Part shown: in pieces, positions 17,058 through 25,746 of the stretch
Layout: each line of letters starts with the position of its first letter
Position numbering within the stretch: the stretch's first letter is position 1
From: Thermoplasmata archaeon
Lineage (GTDB): Archaea; Thermoplasmatota; Thermoplasmata; Lutacidiplasmatales; UBA184
Assembly: GCA_030038605.1 (NCBI GenBank)
Contig: JASHSU010000160.1
Location: 1 to 48,529 of the forward strand
DNA: 48,529 nt
Direction of reading: 5' to 3'
The notes under the pieces: model-generated
Database searches by the model: none
Seen by the model: the letters and a program-made list of their open reading frames with translations, nothing else
Told to the model about the DNA's origin: nothing
Made by a program: the position numbers and the translations under genes

Positions 17058-18122
17058 TCACGGGCGAACCCGCTCGAGCGAAAGGAACCGCACGCGCTCG
17101 GCGGCGCCCACCCCGGCCATAAGGAACTCCTTCCGCACACCCTGCGCGACGCGGACCCCGCCGGCGACCGTGGGCCAACGCGTGCGATGGGAATCCGGTA
17201 CCGCTTGCACGAGGTACCGGGCGTGCGCGTGCTCGGGGTTGCGGGGGTACGCGCGGAAGTGGGCGCCGTACTTGAACCCCGTTTTCACGACGAGGTGGCG
17301 GGCTCGCAGCTCCCGGTAGGCCGCCAGGCGCTCGTCGAACCCCGGGTCGAGTCGTCGGGCCCGGACGTGGAGACGGACGATCGGTACGGGCCGACCGGTC
17401 GTCGTGTCCCGAAGGACCAACTGGCCGGACGCGACGAGGTACGCGGCTTCCAGTAGACTGAGCTCCAGGCGGGCTCCGACCCGACTCCCGTAGGCCAGCT
17501 TCTGTCCGAGCAACTCGGTCGCCGCGGCGTCGTGGACCGTGACGCGGTCCCCCGAGAGCAACCCCTCGGCCGGGGCGGCGAGCGGGGTGGCCGGCAAGGC
17601 CCCGGTAGGGGACGGTCGCCGTACGCGATAGTACGTGAGGTCGGACTCCTCGTCCACGACGGCGAGCAGGAGGACCTTCTTGGCCGACTGAGCCCGTTCG
17701 CCCAGGTCGAACAGCCGCGCCAGGTCGAACGGCTCGCGCTCGCTGATCGCCTCGACCCAGAAGCGGGACGGGGTCTTGTGCAGGGTCCCCCCCCGAGGAA
17801 GGACCGCGAAGGCCACCGGAGGTGTGCTGGCGCGGACGACGTATCCGCGCTGTCGCAGATCCCGGTAGACGAGGTACCGGACGGCGAACCCCGGGTCCCG
17901 ACGGACGGCGTGCCGGAACACGTCGCGCCAGGGGACGGCTCGATCCCGCCCGTCGACGACGGCTACCCGGTCCATCTCCGCGAGGTAGACCGACTCGTAC
18001 CGGTCGAGGACGAGCGCTCCGCCGGACTGAGGGGCGCCGAAGAACCCCTTTCCGTAGATGGCCGACGCCTCGCCGGCGTCCGCGACCCGGACGGTCGCGT
18101 CGTCCTCGAGCCGGCCGCTCAC
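17058..18122 (-). CDS. endA: tRNA-splicing endonuclease EndA, fused two-repeat (alpha2) type
   Basis: 354 residues, about twice the length of the tetrameric archaeal enzyme, with two endonuclease-like repeats: about 1-165 (degenerate) and about 180-354 (catalytic). The C-terminal repeat holds Gly-Phe-Lys-Tyr-Gly-Ala-His-Phe-Arg-Ala-Tyr and the likely triad Tyr292, His300, Lys331; the His-Lys distance of 31 equals that of the Methanocaldococcus enzyme. Cuts both bulges of bulge-helix-bulge introns. Start is GTG 18122, overlapping the pyrE stop (GTGA); a longer in-frame extension lies inside pyrE and is rejected. Last gene of the lipid/housekeeping operon. The window also contains an intron-bearing tRNA. 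Confidence 0.9.
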   Translation of the reverse strand: MSGRLEDDATVRVADAGEASAIYGKGFFGAPQSGGALVLDRYESVYLAEMDRVAVVDGRDRAVPWRDVFRHAVRRDPGFAVRYLVYRDLRQRGYVVRASTPPVAFAVLPRGGTLHKTPSRFWVEAISEREPFDLARLFDLGERAQSAKKVLLLAVVDEESDLTYYRVRRPSPTGALPATPLAAPAEGLLSGDRVTVHDAAATELLGQKLAYGSRVGARLELSLLEAAYLVASGQLVLRDTTTGRPVPIVRLHVRARRLDPGFDERLAAYRELRARHLVVKTGFKYGAHFRAYPRNPEHAHARYLVQAVPDSHRTRWPTVAGGVRVAQGVRKEFLMAGVGAAERVRFLSLERVRP

Positions 18123-18670
18123 GACCGTGCCCGCCGCAGGTCCTCGAGCGTCGCCAGGGCTTCCAGCCGGACCCCGAGCGCCGCCAGGCGCTCCACGGCC
18201 CCGGCCTCCCGGTCGATGACGACCAGACACCGGTCGACGAGGCCCCCGGCGGACCGCACGATCTCGACCGAGCGCTGGGAGCTGCCCCCGGTCGTCGACA
18301 CATCCTCGACCAGCAGCACGCGCTCCCCGGGCCGGATCTCGCCCTCGTACGCCTGTCGGGTTCCGTGCTCTTTCGCCGCCTTCCGCAGGATCACGTAGGG
18401 GTGCCGCGTCCGGAGCGCCGTCGCGACCACGAGCGGCACGGCACCGAGTTCCATGCCAGCCAGCCGGTCGACCGTCCCCACCCGTTCGGCGAGGGCCGAC
18501 GCCATCAGGTCGAGCCGCTCGGGGTTCGGCCAGGCTCTCTTCACATCGATGTACACGTCGCTCGTCTCGCCCGAGGCCAGGGTGAATTCGCCGAACCGAA
18601 CGGCCCCGGCGTCCAAGAGCATCGCGACCAGGGCCCCCCGATTGGGCGCGCGCGAGGAGGGTTCGTTCAC
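18119..18670 (-). CDS. pyrE: Orotate phosphoribosyltransferase
   Basis: 183 residues. Forms orotidine 5'-phosphate from orotate and PRPP. PRPP motif Val-Leu-Leu-Val-Glu-Asp-Val-Ser-Thr-Thr-Gly-Gly-Ser-Ser near 118-131; Phe-Thr-Leu-Ala-Ser-Gly N-terminal block and Arg-Lys-Ala-Ala-Lys-Glu-His-Gly substrate loop. GTG start overlaps the carS stop and the gene's own stop overlaps the endA start, so it is translationally coupled on both sides. Confidence 0.93.
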   Translation of the reverse strand: MNEPSSRAPNRGALVAMLLDAGAVRFGEFTLASGETSDVYIDVKRAWPNPERLDLMASALAERVGTVDRLAGMELGAVPLVVATALRTRHPYVILRKAAKEHGTRQAYEGEIRPGERVLLVEDVSTTGGSSQRSVEIVRSAGGLVDRCLVVIDREAGAVERLAALGVRLEALATLEDLRRARS

Positions 18671-19212
18671 CAGGGCACCTTCTTCAGGCCGAGCTTGAAG
18701 CCGACCCAGTTAAAGGCGGCGTGCAACACGAGCGTGAAGAACAGGAGCCATAAGACCGCCACTACGCTGCCAAAAACGCCCCAGAACAGGGGACGGTAGA
18801 AGACAAGGCCCAGCCCGATCGGCACGAGGACGAACGGAAGCTGGTCCAGCAGGAACGTCCGGGCTCCGCTCGGGACGTTCAGCCGGCGCTTCACGAACGA
18901 GCCGAGGGCGTCGCCCGTCATCGCCCCGAACGAGAGCATCGCACTGAGCGGCACGGCGGCCCAGAGGTTCGGCGCGAGCTGGGGTACGACCTGCCACACG
19001 GGCGGGGCGACGAGGATGAGCCAGGCCAGGAAGAGCCCGAACGGGATCGTGGCGAAACCGGCGAACAGGAATCCGGACCACGTTTTCGACGAGCCCAGCA
19101 CCCTCCGCCCGTCGCGCGGCCAGGTCCGTCCGAAATCCATCGGCGGACCGCGGCCCTTGGGCAGCGTGGCGAAGGCGTTGGCGATGTAGACGGGGATCAT
19201 CAGCCACAGCAC
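18667..19212 (-). CDS. carS: CDP-archaeol synthase
   Basis: 181 residues from the GTG at 19212; five hydrophobic segments. Transfers CMP from CTP to unsaturated archaetidic acid. Family marks: Ile-Pro-Val-Tyr-Ile-Ala-Asn-Ala, Gly-Ser-Ser-Lys-Thr-Trp-Ser-Gly, Thr-Gly-Asp-Ala-Leu-Gly-Ser-Phe-Val-Lys-Arg-Arg and Leu-Leu-Asp-Gln-Leu-Pro. Homologues usually begin about 12-15 residues before Ile-Pro-x-Tyr, whereas this start leaves five; no ATG or GTG exists further up in frame. A CTG at 19242, 7 nt after a purine-rich GAGGGGGG, would restore the normal N-terminus. Coupled to pyrE by GTGA. Confidence 0.88.
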   Translation of the reverse strand: MLWLMIPVYIANAFATLPKGRGPPMDFGRTWPRDGRRVLGSSKTWSGFLFAGFATIPFGLFLAWLILVAPPVWQVVPQLAPNLWAAVPLSAMLSFGAMTGDALGSFVKRRLNVPSGARTFLLDQLPFVLVPIGLGLVFYRPLFWGVFGSVVAVLWLLFFTLVLHAAFNWVGFKLGLKKVPW

Positions 19213-19255
19213 GGCGAGCGCGCTCGCGAAGATGGGGTTCAGTGGGGTTCCCCCC

Positions 19256-20875
19256 TCACGGCTCGCGGACGAAACGTTCGATCGCGGTCACGACACCCGC
19301 CAGAAGGCGCGGGTCGACGCTCTCCTCCGCATCGTGGATGTTCGACGCCACGTCCATCGACCCGAAGACCAGCGCGGGAAGGGGACCTCCCGTTCGGGCC
19401 GTGAGGCCTCGAATGGCGCTCGCATCCGTGCCGCCATACTCGCCCCGGATCCCGGGCGAGCCGACCGTGTCCGCGAGGATCCGCTGAAGTCGGACGGCCT
19501 CCGGAGCCCCGGGAGGCAGCGCGTAGCCCGCCCGACATCGAGCCGGCGGGGCGTCGATCCGGCCGTGCGGTGCGCGCGCCGCGGCCCCGGAGCGGACGAA
19601 TTCGAGACCGGACCGCAGGCCGTCCTCGAGCTCCATCTCGGGCGTGAGGCGGAGGTCGACCGCGAACGTCGCGACCTCAGAATCGGCTCCGTTGAGCCAG
19701 CCCCGGTCCACCGCGGCCCGGAGCAGTTGGAGGGCGACCGGGACGGGGTTGTGACCCCGGTGCGGGTAGCCGCCGTGGGCTGCCTCGCCGATGACCTGGA
19801 ACGCCCGGGCGCCGGTGGGAACGTTCAGCGCCGTGGCTCCGCCGGCTTCGAATCGGTAGGGGGCGGGAACGACCGAGCGCGCGCGCTCCGGGAGGGCGTC
19901 CAGCTCCTCCGGCGGACCGCCGAAGACCAACGTGACCGCCCGGGCGATCTGGTTGGCCGCGTCGTTCTCCGAGTGCGCCGCGACGAGACGCACGCCCGCG
20001 GGGAACGGCTCATGGGCCGTCACGTCGAAGCGGGTGACCGTCGCCCGGCCCGTGATCACGGGCTCCGGCGCATGTCGCTCGGGCCAGTCCGGTGAGGGCA
20101 GTTCCGATTTCCAGGTTCGGGCGAGCTCGTGCAGCCCCACCAGAACGTCACCGTACGCGAGCGTCTCCCGCAGCGGGACCGGCTGAGAGAAGGAGGCATC
20201 GAGGAACGCGACGCCGCTCGAGCCCGCGATCGCCTCGGGACCGGCGTCCGGGATGAGTACCACGTCGCCCTCCAGGATCCGATCCCGGCTCCCGGAAGGG
20301 AGGGCCTGGTCGTGGTGCTTGACCGCCTCCACACCTCCCTCCCCGCCGGTTTCCTCATCGCAGCAGGCGACCAGACGGACGTTCCGTGGGGGCCTCGGGC
20401 CGTCGGAGAGCCGACCGAGGGCGAGCAGCGACCCGACCACGCCGCTTCCAAGGTCGTCGTTGGCCCCGCGGGCGTAGAGGCGTCCGTTCGACCGGGCGGT
20501 CAGCGTGTGCGGGGGACTCTTCCAACGGACGAGCTGCTCGGCGGGCACCGGGACGACGTCGTAGTGGGCCAGGATCACGACCGTCTCGGACGCTCCGACG
20601 TCCAGGTCCGCGATGACGTTCGGTCGGGGGATACCGCGCCAGGTGCCCGGCACGTCGCCGACGACGGTCGGGTCGTAGACTCGCGTCGTGAGGCCCCGCT
20701 CCCGGGCGGCCCGCACGATCGCGTCGGCGGTCCGACCGTAGTTCGGCTTCTCCCACCGCCCGTGACCGGGGTCTTCGAGGTTGGTCGGAGCGGTCGCCAC
20801 GAGCTGGGTGAGCAGGCGGAGGCCTTCCTCCCCGAGGTAGGTCCGAGGGTCGACGTCCGGACCGTCGGCCGACAC
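19256..20875 (-). CDS. M20-family metallopeptidase / deacylase
   Basis: 539 residues, longer than typical ArgE/DapE enzymes. Two-zinc hydrolase signatures: Leu-Ala-His-Tyr-Asp-Val-Val-Pro near 100, Gly-Ala-Asn-Asp-Asp-Leu-Gly-Ser-Gly near 138, and Cys-Asp-Glu-Glu-Thr-Gly-Gly-Glu-Gly-Gly near 172 (general-base Glu). A dimerisation/lid insertion occupies the middle. Substrate is not predictable: acetylornithine-, succinyl-diaminopimelate- or peptide-like amides are all possible. GTG start is 9 nt after the DUF2070 stop. Lies within an operon of lipid and housekeeping genes. Confidence 0.85.
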   Translation of the reverse strand: MSADGPDVDPRTYLGEEGLRLLTQLVATAPTNLEDPGHGRWEKPNYGRTADAIVRAARERGLTTRVYDPTVVGDVPGTWRGIPRPNVIADLDVGASETVVILAHYDVVPVPAEQLVRWKSPPHTLTARSNGRLYARGANDDLGSGVVGSLLALGRLSDGPRPPRNVRLVACCDEETGGEGGVEAVKHHDQALPSGSRDRILEGDVVLIPDAGPEAIAGSSGVAFLDASFSQPVPLRETLAYGDVLVGLHELARTWKSELPSPDWPERHAPEPVITGRATVTRFDVTAHEPFPAGVRLVAAHSENDAANQIARAVTLVFGGPPEELDALPERARSVVPAPYRFEAGGATALNVPTGARAFQVIGEAAHGGYPHRGHNPVPVALQLLRAAVDRGWLNGADSEVATFAVDLRLTPEMELEDGLRSGLEFVRSGAAARAPHGRIDAPPARCRAGYALPPGAPEAVRLQRILADTVGSPGIRGEYGGTDASAIRGLTARTGGPLPALVFGSMDVASNIHDAEESVDPRLLAGVVTAIERFVREP

Positions 20876-20884
20876 AGGGACCCC

Positions 20885-22675
20885 CTAGTGCAGCGCGAAC
20901 ACGACGACGAGCGAGCCCGTGAGCAGCAGGAGGAACGTCGCGACGAACATGTACGTGAACATCGACAGGGTGTCCCCGAGCGAGGTCAAAAGGCGTGCGG
21001 TGAAGCCCGGGCCCAACACCGGCACGTCGGGCACTTCCTTGGAAGCGAACCGCATCTCCGCCGGTCCCAGGTCGGACAGGGCCGTGCGCACGGCGTCCAT
21101 CGCCCCACGGAGGAGCGCGTCGGTCGTCAGCCGCTCGCCGACCGGATTGATCCCTCCGTCGACCTCGTGGACGACATGGTTGTCGGTCGTCAACACCTCG
21201 GCGTGGTCCACGACCTGTTCGAGGGCCGCCACCAGGGGCCCACGCCGACCCACGATCAGGTTGTTCCCGTCGATCAAAACGTAGGCGTTCGTGGTGCCGT
21301 GGACTTTCACCACGAGCGCGCGGATGCCGTGGGGACCGATGCCGTCGCGCCCGATGTCGTAGCCGGAGGTGACGCCGACGCCCACCTCGACGGGTCCGTC
21401 GGCCGCCGCCGAGGTCGCGGTCCGGATCGCCGCGGCGGCGTCCGCCTGCAGTTTCGCCGCGGCGGGGGTACCGTAGGTGACGTCACCCTGGCCCTCCACG
21501 TACGAGTTGTGCGCGTCCACGAGCGCGATCCGGGGGCCGCCCGGTTCGGTGAGCTCCCGTACGAGGCGGTCCGCTACACCGTAGGCAATGTCATCGGTGG
21601 GCTCGGGGGCGCGGCTGACCACGACCAGTGCGACGTCCCCGAGGATCTGGGCCCGCGCGTACGAGCCCGGGCCGGGGGCGACGAGCGGACTGCCGCGCGA
21701 CGGGAGCGCGGGCCCCAGGTGACCCAGGAGCTCGCGGCCCGCTGCTCCGACGCGGTCCAGCTCGGCTTGCGACGGGAGGTCCAAGTCGTGGTCCGACGGG
21801 GTGTGAGGAACCAGGACGGTGCCTGCCGCCGGGCCCAGCTGTTCGGCCAGCTTGCGGGGCAGGTCGCTCGCTCCCAGGGCCGCGAACGGACCGGGATGGA
21901 CGGTCGGGAGGGCGACGGTCACAGGCGGCTTGCCCGCCCGAGCGAATTGGAGGAGGCTGACCCTCAGGTCCGCCGGCTGGGCGAATTTGAGGAAGAACGC
22001 CTCCAGCGCCCGGGTCGCGGCCGTGTCCCGCTGACCGACGTGGTCCAGGAGCGGCCGGATCAGGCTCACGCCCGAGCTCTGGAATTCCCGCCGAAGCGGT
22101 CGGTCCGCGGCCCGCAGGAGGGCGGCAGCACAGCCCACGGCGATGAGGGCGATGACGACCATCGCGGCCCCCTCGGCGACGGAGGAGGGGAGGAGCAGCA
22201 GGACGAACAGGGCGTACAGCACGGGCTGCACCAGGGCGACCGGCAGCACGCGGGCGTGGCTCGGACGCGCGATACCGAAGAGAGAGATCTCGCGGAACCA
22301 GAGCAACGGCCCGACCAAGAACGCGGCGAGAAACTCGACCCCGGGCGTGGCGGAGGGGGCGAGGACGAGCGCGAGCCGCCAGAGCGCGGCCAAGGGCAGT
22401 TGGAAGACCAGGCCGGACAGGGCGAGGAACCACGACCGGTGGAACTCGAAACGACCTCCGAGGGCGGCGACCAACGGCGTCGTGAGCGCCCCCGCGACGA
22501 GGGCCGGGAGAAGGAAGACCAGCCACCACCCTTCGAGGAACGGGACGGTCGAGTCGCCGAAGACCAGGGCACTCAGGGGGGCCGCGGCCACCACGGCCAG
22601 GGCGATGGTGACCGCGGGCGACGGTGCCCGGAACAGCAGATGACCCCGCTGTACCCCGGCCTGCGGAGAGGCCAT
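20885..22675 (-). CDS. DUF2070-family archaeal membrane protein
   Basis: 596 residues. Residues about 20-190 hold six or seven hydrophobic segments; residues about 230-560 form a soluble domain with conserved-looking blocks such as Thr-Val-His-Pro-Gly-Pro-Phe, Leu-Val-Asp-Ala-His-Asn-Ser and Thr-Asp-Asn-His; a last membrane segment ends the protein. It matches the archaea-specific DUF2070 family in architecture. The His/Asp-rich blocks suggest metal binding, but the activity is unknown. ATG 22675 is chosen because it lies 4 nt after the GGGP synthase stop; the longer frame extends into that gene. Context with three ether-lipid genes hints at an envelope role. Confidence 0.82.
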   Translation of the reverse strand: MASPQAGVQRGHLLFRAPSPAVTIALAVVAAAPLSALVFGDSTVPFLEGWWLVFLLPALVAGALTTPLVAALGGRFEFHRSWFLALSGLVFQLPLAALWRLALVLAPSATPGVEFLAAFLVGPLLWFREISLFGIARPSHARVLPVALVQPVLYALFVLLLLPSSVAEGAAMVVIALIAVGCAAALLRAADRPLRREFQSSGVSLIRPLLDHVGQRDTAATRALEAFFLKFAQPADLRVSLLQFARAGKPPVTVALPTVHPGPFAALGASDLPRKLAEQLGPAAGTVLVPHTPSDHDLDLPSQAELDRVGAAGRELLGHLGPALPSRGSPLVAPGPGSYARAQILGDVALVVVSRAPEPTDDIAYGVADRLVRELTEPGGPRIALVDAHNSYVEGQGDVTYGTPAAAKLQADAAAAIRTATSAAADGPVEVGVGVTSGYDIGRDGIGPHGIRALVVKVHGTTNAYVLIDGNNLIVGRRGPLVAALEQVVDHAEVLTTDNHVVHEVDGGINPVGERLTTDALLRGAMDAVRTALSDLGPAEMRFASKEVPDVPVLGPGFTARLLTSLGDTLSMFTYMFVATFLLLLTGSLVVVFALH

Positions 22676-22679
22676 GGGC

Positions 22680-23450
22680 TCAGTCGCCGCCACGAGCCCT
22701 CCGCACTTCGTCCAGGATGCCGCGGAACGCCGGTCCGACGCCTTCCTCTTCGGTGATCGTTCCGGTAACGAGAGCGTTCGCGCCGGCCTCGAGCAACTGC
22801 CGGGCCTCGTCGGCCGAGCGGATGCCGCCCCCGACGAGGATCGGGATCGACAGCGCCTCCCGGACCGCGCGGACGATGGGGACCGGCACGGGCGCCGGTG
22901 CGCCGGAACCCGCCTCGAGGTAAACAAACCGCATCCCCAGGTATTGGGCCGCCAGCGCGTAGCCGACCGCCACGTCCGGGGCGTCGCGCGGCACCGCGTC
23001 GACCTCGCCCACCTCGCCCACCCGCATTCCGGGCTCGATGACCAGGTAGCCCAGCGGTATCGGCTCGAGTCCCAGCGCACGGACGGCGGGGGCCGCCTTG
23101 GCGTGGGCTCGTACCACGAGGTCGAGCCGGCGCGAGTTGAGCAGGCTCATGAAGAGGACCGCGTCGGCCTCCGGACTGAGCGAGCCCGGGCCCTCCGGGA
23201 AGATGATGGCGGGCACGGGGACCGCCGTCTTCACGGCCTGAGCGGTGGCGCCCATCTTGGACGGGGTCATCCCGGTCGAGCCACCCAGGAGGATGGCGTG
23301 GCTCCCATGAGCCACCGCCCCGGCCGCGACGCGGCCCGCGACCTCGCTCGGAGATTTGTCGGGGTCGATCAGGGTGAAGTGGATGGGTCCCTCCGCCATC
23401 CGCGCAAGCAGGTAGCGCTCGACCTTCCCCCGATGAGGAGCGCCGGTCAC
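22680..23450 (-). CDS. Geranylgeranylglyceryl phosphate synthase
   Basis: 256-residue TIM barrel making the first ether bond of archaeal lipids from sn-glycerol 1-phosphate and GGPP. Marks: Leu-Ile-Asp-Pro-Asp-Lys near 27-32, Gly-Gly-Ser-Thr-Gly, Phe-Pro-Glu-Gly-Pro, Tyr-Leu-Glu-Ala-Gly-Ser-Gly-Ala and Val-Gly-Gly-Gly-Ile-Arg. GTG start overlaps the stop of the prenyltransferase gene (GTGA). Direct neighbour of the enzyme for the second ether bond. Confidence 0.94.
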   Translation of the reverse strand: MTGAPHRGKVERYLLARMAEGPIHFTLIDPDKSPSEVAGRVAAGAVAHGSHAILLGGSTGMTPSKMGATAQAVKTAVPVPAIIFPEGPGSLSPEADAVLFMSLLNSRRLDLVVRAHAKAAPAVRALGLEPIPLGYLVIEPGMRVGEVGEVDAVPRDAPDVAVGYALAAQYLGMRFVYLEAGSGAPAPVPVPIVRAVREALSIPILVGGGIRSADEARQLLEAGANALVTGTITEEEGVGPAFRGILDEVRRARGGD

Positions 23451-24295
23451 CGGAACGCCACCGCCAGGAACGCCAGCAATGCGACCGACATCCCGACCTT
23501 GCTCATCGTCTGTTCCCAGTGGAGTCGCCCGGGGAGGTACGCGACCGACAGGACGAAGACCGCGTCCGCCGCGAGGACCAAGACGAGGTAGATAATCCCG
23601 ACGAGGCTCTCCAGGACCAGGATCCCGAGGAACGGCGCCAGACTGAGTACAATGGCGGCGACGACCGCAGCACGGGCCACGCGGCCCGACGTTCGGAGTC
23701 CATACGACTTCGGCAGGGTCGACCGACCGACGTCGCCGGCTACGTCCTCCATGTCCTTGATGACCTCCCGGCTCAGCGTGGCCAGGAACGCCATCCCGGC
23801 GAAGATGACCATCGGTGGTGCGGCGCCGACCGCCGCCCCTCCGTACAGGAACACGAGTCCGGTCAGCAGGCCGACCACGAGGTTGCCGACGAAGCCTCGC
23901 TGCTTGAGGAGGAATTCGTACCCGAGCAGGGCGACGACCGCGACCGCCAGCAGCAGCCCGAGGAGCGGCTCGTGGATCATCACGGGCAGGACCACCAGAA
24001 TCCCGCCGACGAACAACGCCACCACCAGGGCCCGGGCGGTCCGAACCGAGATCGCACCGGTGACGAGGGGTCGGTCCGGATGATTGGTTCGGTCCCCCTC
24101 GCGGTCGAGCAGGTCGTTGAGGACGTTCCCGCCCCCGGTGATCAGCGACGTGGAGACGGCGGCCAGGAGGACCGCCCCCCAGAACGCCCCGTCGAACGGG
24201 AGGCCGGCCCCTCGCCCGGCCAATCCCCCGACGATCGTCCCGGCGAAGGAGACCACGAGGTTGCCCACCCGGACGAGCTTCAGTCCCGGATGCAC
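23447..24295 (-). CDS. Digeranylgeranylglyceryl phosphate synthase (UbiA family)
   Basis: 282 residues with eight or nine membrane helices. Attaches the second geranylgeranyl chain. Asn-Val-Leu-Asn-Asp-Leu-Leu-Asp-Arg-Glu-Gly-Asp is the first Asp-rich motif; Lys-Asp-Met-Glu-Asp-Val-Ala-Gly-Asp the second. Start is GTG 24295: it lies 31 nt after TATA-like GGTTAATG (24326-24319), and leaves about ten residues before the first helix, as in homologues. The open frame continues to a GTG at 24382, but a promoter at 24403-24396 would start transcription after that codon. First gene of the seven-gene minus operon down to endA. Confidence 0.9.
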   Translation of the reverse strand: MHPGLKLVRVGNLVVSFAGTIVGGLAGRGAGLPFDGAFWGAVLLAAVSTSLITGGGNVLNDLLDREGDRTNHPDRPLVTGAISVRTARALVVALFVGGILVVLPVMIHEPLLGLLLAVAVVALLGYEFLLKQRGFVGNLVVGLLTGLVFLYGGAAVGAAPPMVIFAGMAFLATLSREVIKDMEDVAGDVGRSTLPKSYGLRTSGRVARAAVVAAIVLSLAPFLGILVLESLVGIIYLVLVLAADAVFVLSVAYLPGRLHWEQTMSKVGMSVALLAFLAVAFR

Positions 24296-24318
24296 GCCGC
24301 CCGATGACGGGGCCGCTC

Positions 24319-24326
24319 CATTAACC
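24319..24326 (-). promoter_or_regulatory. TATA-like element for the lipid operon
   Basis: GGTTAATG on the minus strand begins 31 nt before GTG 24295, the spacing shared with other leaderless genes here. Confidence 0.45.
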
Positions 24327-24395
24327 GTTTGGTTGAAGCCGCCGTTCGGCGGGAGGAGGCCGGTCGGTAACGTCCGGACCACCTACGAGCGGCCC

Positions 24396-24403
24396 GTTAT
24401 ATG
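24396..24403 (+). promoter_or_regulatory. TATA box for the M16 peptidase pair
   Basis: GTTATATG starts 31 nt before ATG 24427. The near-palindromic core could also be read on the minus strand. Confidence 0.6.
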
Positions 24404-24426
24404 GGCGGCCGCACCGCACGGCCCGC

Positions 24427-25746
24427 ATGGCACGGCCGGTCGGCGCCCGCCCTCGCCTGACATCGTTTCGGTTGCCGAACGGGCTGCGGGTTCTGCTCGC
24501 TCCGGTCGCCGGCAGTCCGACGACCAGCGTCTGGGTCTGGTATCGCGTCGGGTCCAAGAACGAACACCCGGGCATCACCGGCGCCTCCCACTGGGTCGAG
24601 CACATGCTGTTCGAGGGGTCGCCTCGGTACGGGAAGGGCGCGATCGACCGCGCGATCGTCCGGGTCGGCGGGGAACTGAACGCGTTCACCGACACGGACT
24701 TTACGGCGTACTTCTCGACCGTGCCCCGGGATCACCTCTCGGTACCTCTGGACATCGAATCCGACCGGATGACCCGGGCCCTTCTGACCGACCGGGAAGT
24801 GGAACGAGAACGGACGGTAATTCACTCCGAGCGCGAGGGGAACGAGAACTACCCCGAGTTCCGGGTCGAGGAAGAGACGTACCAGCTTGCCTTCCGCCAC
24901 CACCCGTACCGGTGGGATGCCCTCGGGCGGCGCGAGGACATCGAGCGCCTGACGCCCGAGGAGCTCCGCGCGTATTATCAGAAATTCTACGGGACCCGCA
25001 ACGCGCTCCTGATCGTTGCCGGCGGGTTCGAGACGCAACCCACGGCGGCGGAGATCCGCCGTCGCTTCCAGGAACTCCCGGCGTCGGGGGCGACGGTGGA
25101 CGTCGCGGCCCGGGAGCCCGAGCAACGCGGCGAACGCCGCAGCGAGCTGACGGGACCGGGGACGACACCGTACCTGCAGGTGGCCTGGCGAGCGCCGGCC
25201 CTGGACGACGCGGCGACGCCGGCCACGATGCTCCTCGACGCCATCCTCGGCGGCGAGTGCCGGCTGTTCTCGGCGGGACCGGGATGGGGCCGCGCCGGGG
25301 AGCACCCCAGCGCCCGGCTGTCCCGGGCCCTGGTCGAGCCCGGCCTGGCGGTGCGCGCCACGAGTGAGTGGCGGCCTCGCGTCTATCCGGGATTGTTCAC
25401 TTTACAGGCCCTCGCCGCCCCTCGGGTGACCCTCGACCGCCTCGAAGCAGCGGTCGACGCGGTCATCGACCGCCTGGCCCTCCACGGTCCTACCGCCCCC
25501 GAGATGGAGGATGCCCGGACCCGCATCCGCCGGGGCGCCGGACTGGCCTACGAGGGTGCGTCGCGCATCGGATTCCGGTTGGGGTACTTCGGGACGCTGC
25601 ACTCCCCGGCATTCGAGGACCGGCTCTATCGTCAGCTCCTCTCCGTCCGCGCGGATGCGGTTCGCGCGCAGGCCCGCGCACTCTTCCGACACGACACGCG
25701 CACCGTGGTCCGGTTCACTCCGACCCAGGGAGGCAGAGATGACTGA
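24427..25746 (+). CDS. M16-family zinc peptidase, catalytic subunit
   Basis: 439 residues. Inverted zinc motif His55-x-x-Glu58-His59 in Ser-His-Trp-Val-Glu-His-Met-Leu-Phe-Glu-Gly, with the third ligand Glu135 at the usual 76-residue distance. Two M16 half-domains, as in mitochondrial processing peptidase beta or PqqF-like subunits. Degrades or processes peptides; no signal peptide is seen, so it is probably cytosolic. Overlaps the next gene by 8 nt and should form a heterodimer with its product. Leaderless start 31 nt after a TATA box. Confidence 0.92.
   Translation: MARPVGARPRLTSFRLPNGLRVLLAPVAGSPTTSVWVWYRVGSKNEHPGITGASHWVEHMLFEGSPRYGKGAIDRAIVRVGGELNAFTDTDFTAYFSTVPRDHLSVPLDIESDRMTRALLTDREVERERTVIHSEREGNENYPEFRVEEETYQLAFRHHPYRWDALGRREDIERLTPEELRAYYQKFYGTRNALLIVAGGFETQPTAAEIRRRFQELPASGATVDVAAREPEQRGERRSELTGPGTTPYLQVAWRAPALDDAATPATMLLDAILGGECRLFSAGPGWGRAGEHPSARLSRALVEPGLAVRATSEWRPRVYPGLFTLQALAAPRVTLDRLEAAVDAVIDRLALHGPTAPEMEDARTRIRRGAGLAYEGASRIGFRLGYFGTLHSPAFEDRLYRQLLSVRADAVRAQARALFRHDTRTVVRFTPTQGGRDD

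Noticed and set aside
20129-22756. 875-residue open frame on the plus strand.
   Set aside because: Antisense to the M20 and DUF2070 genes, with low-complexity Arg/Gly/Asp/Glu content and no domain.
24296-24382. GTG 24382 as start of the DGGGP synthase gene.
   Set aside because: The extra 29 residues are not typical of the family, and a TATA-like box is correctly spaced for GTG 24295.
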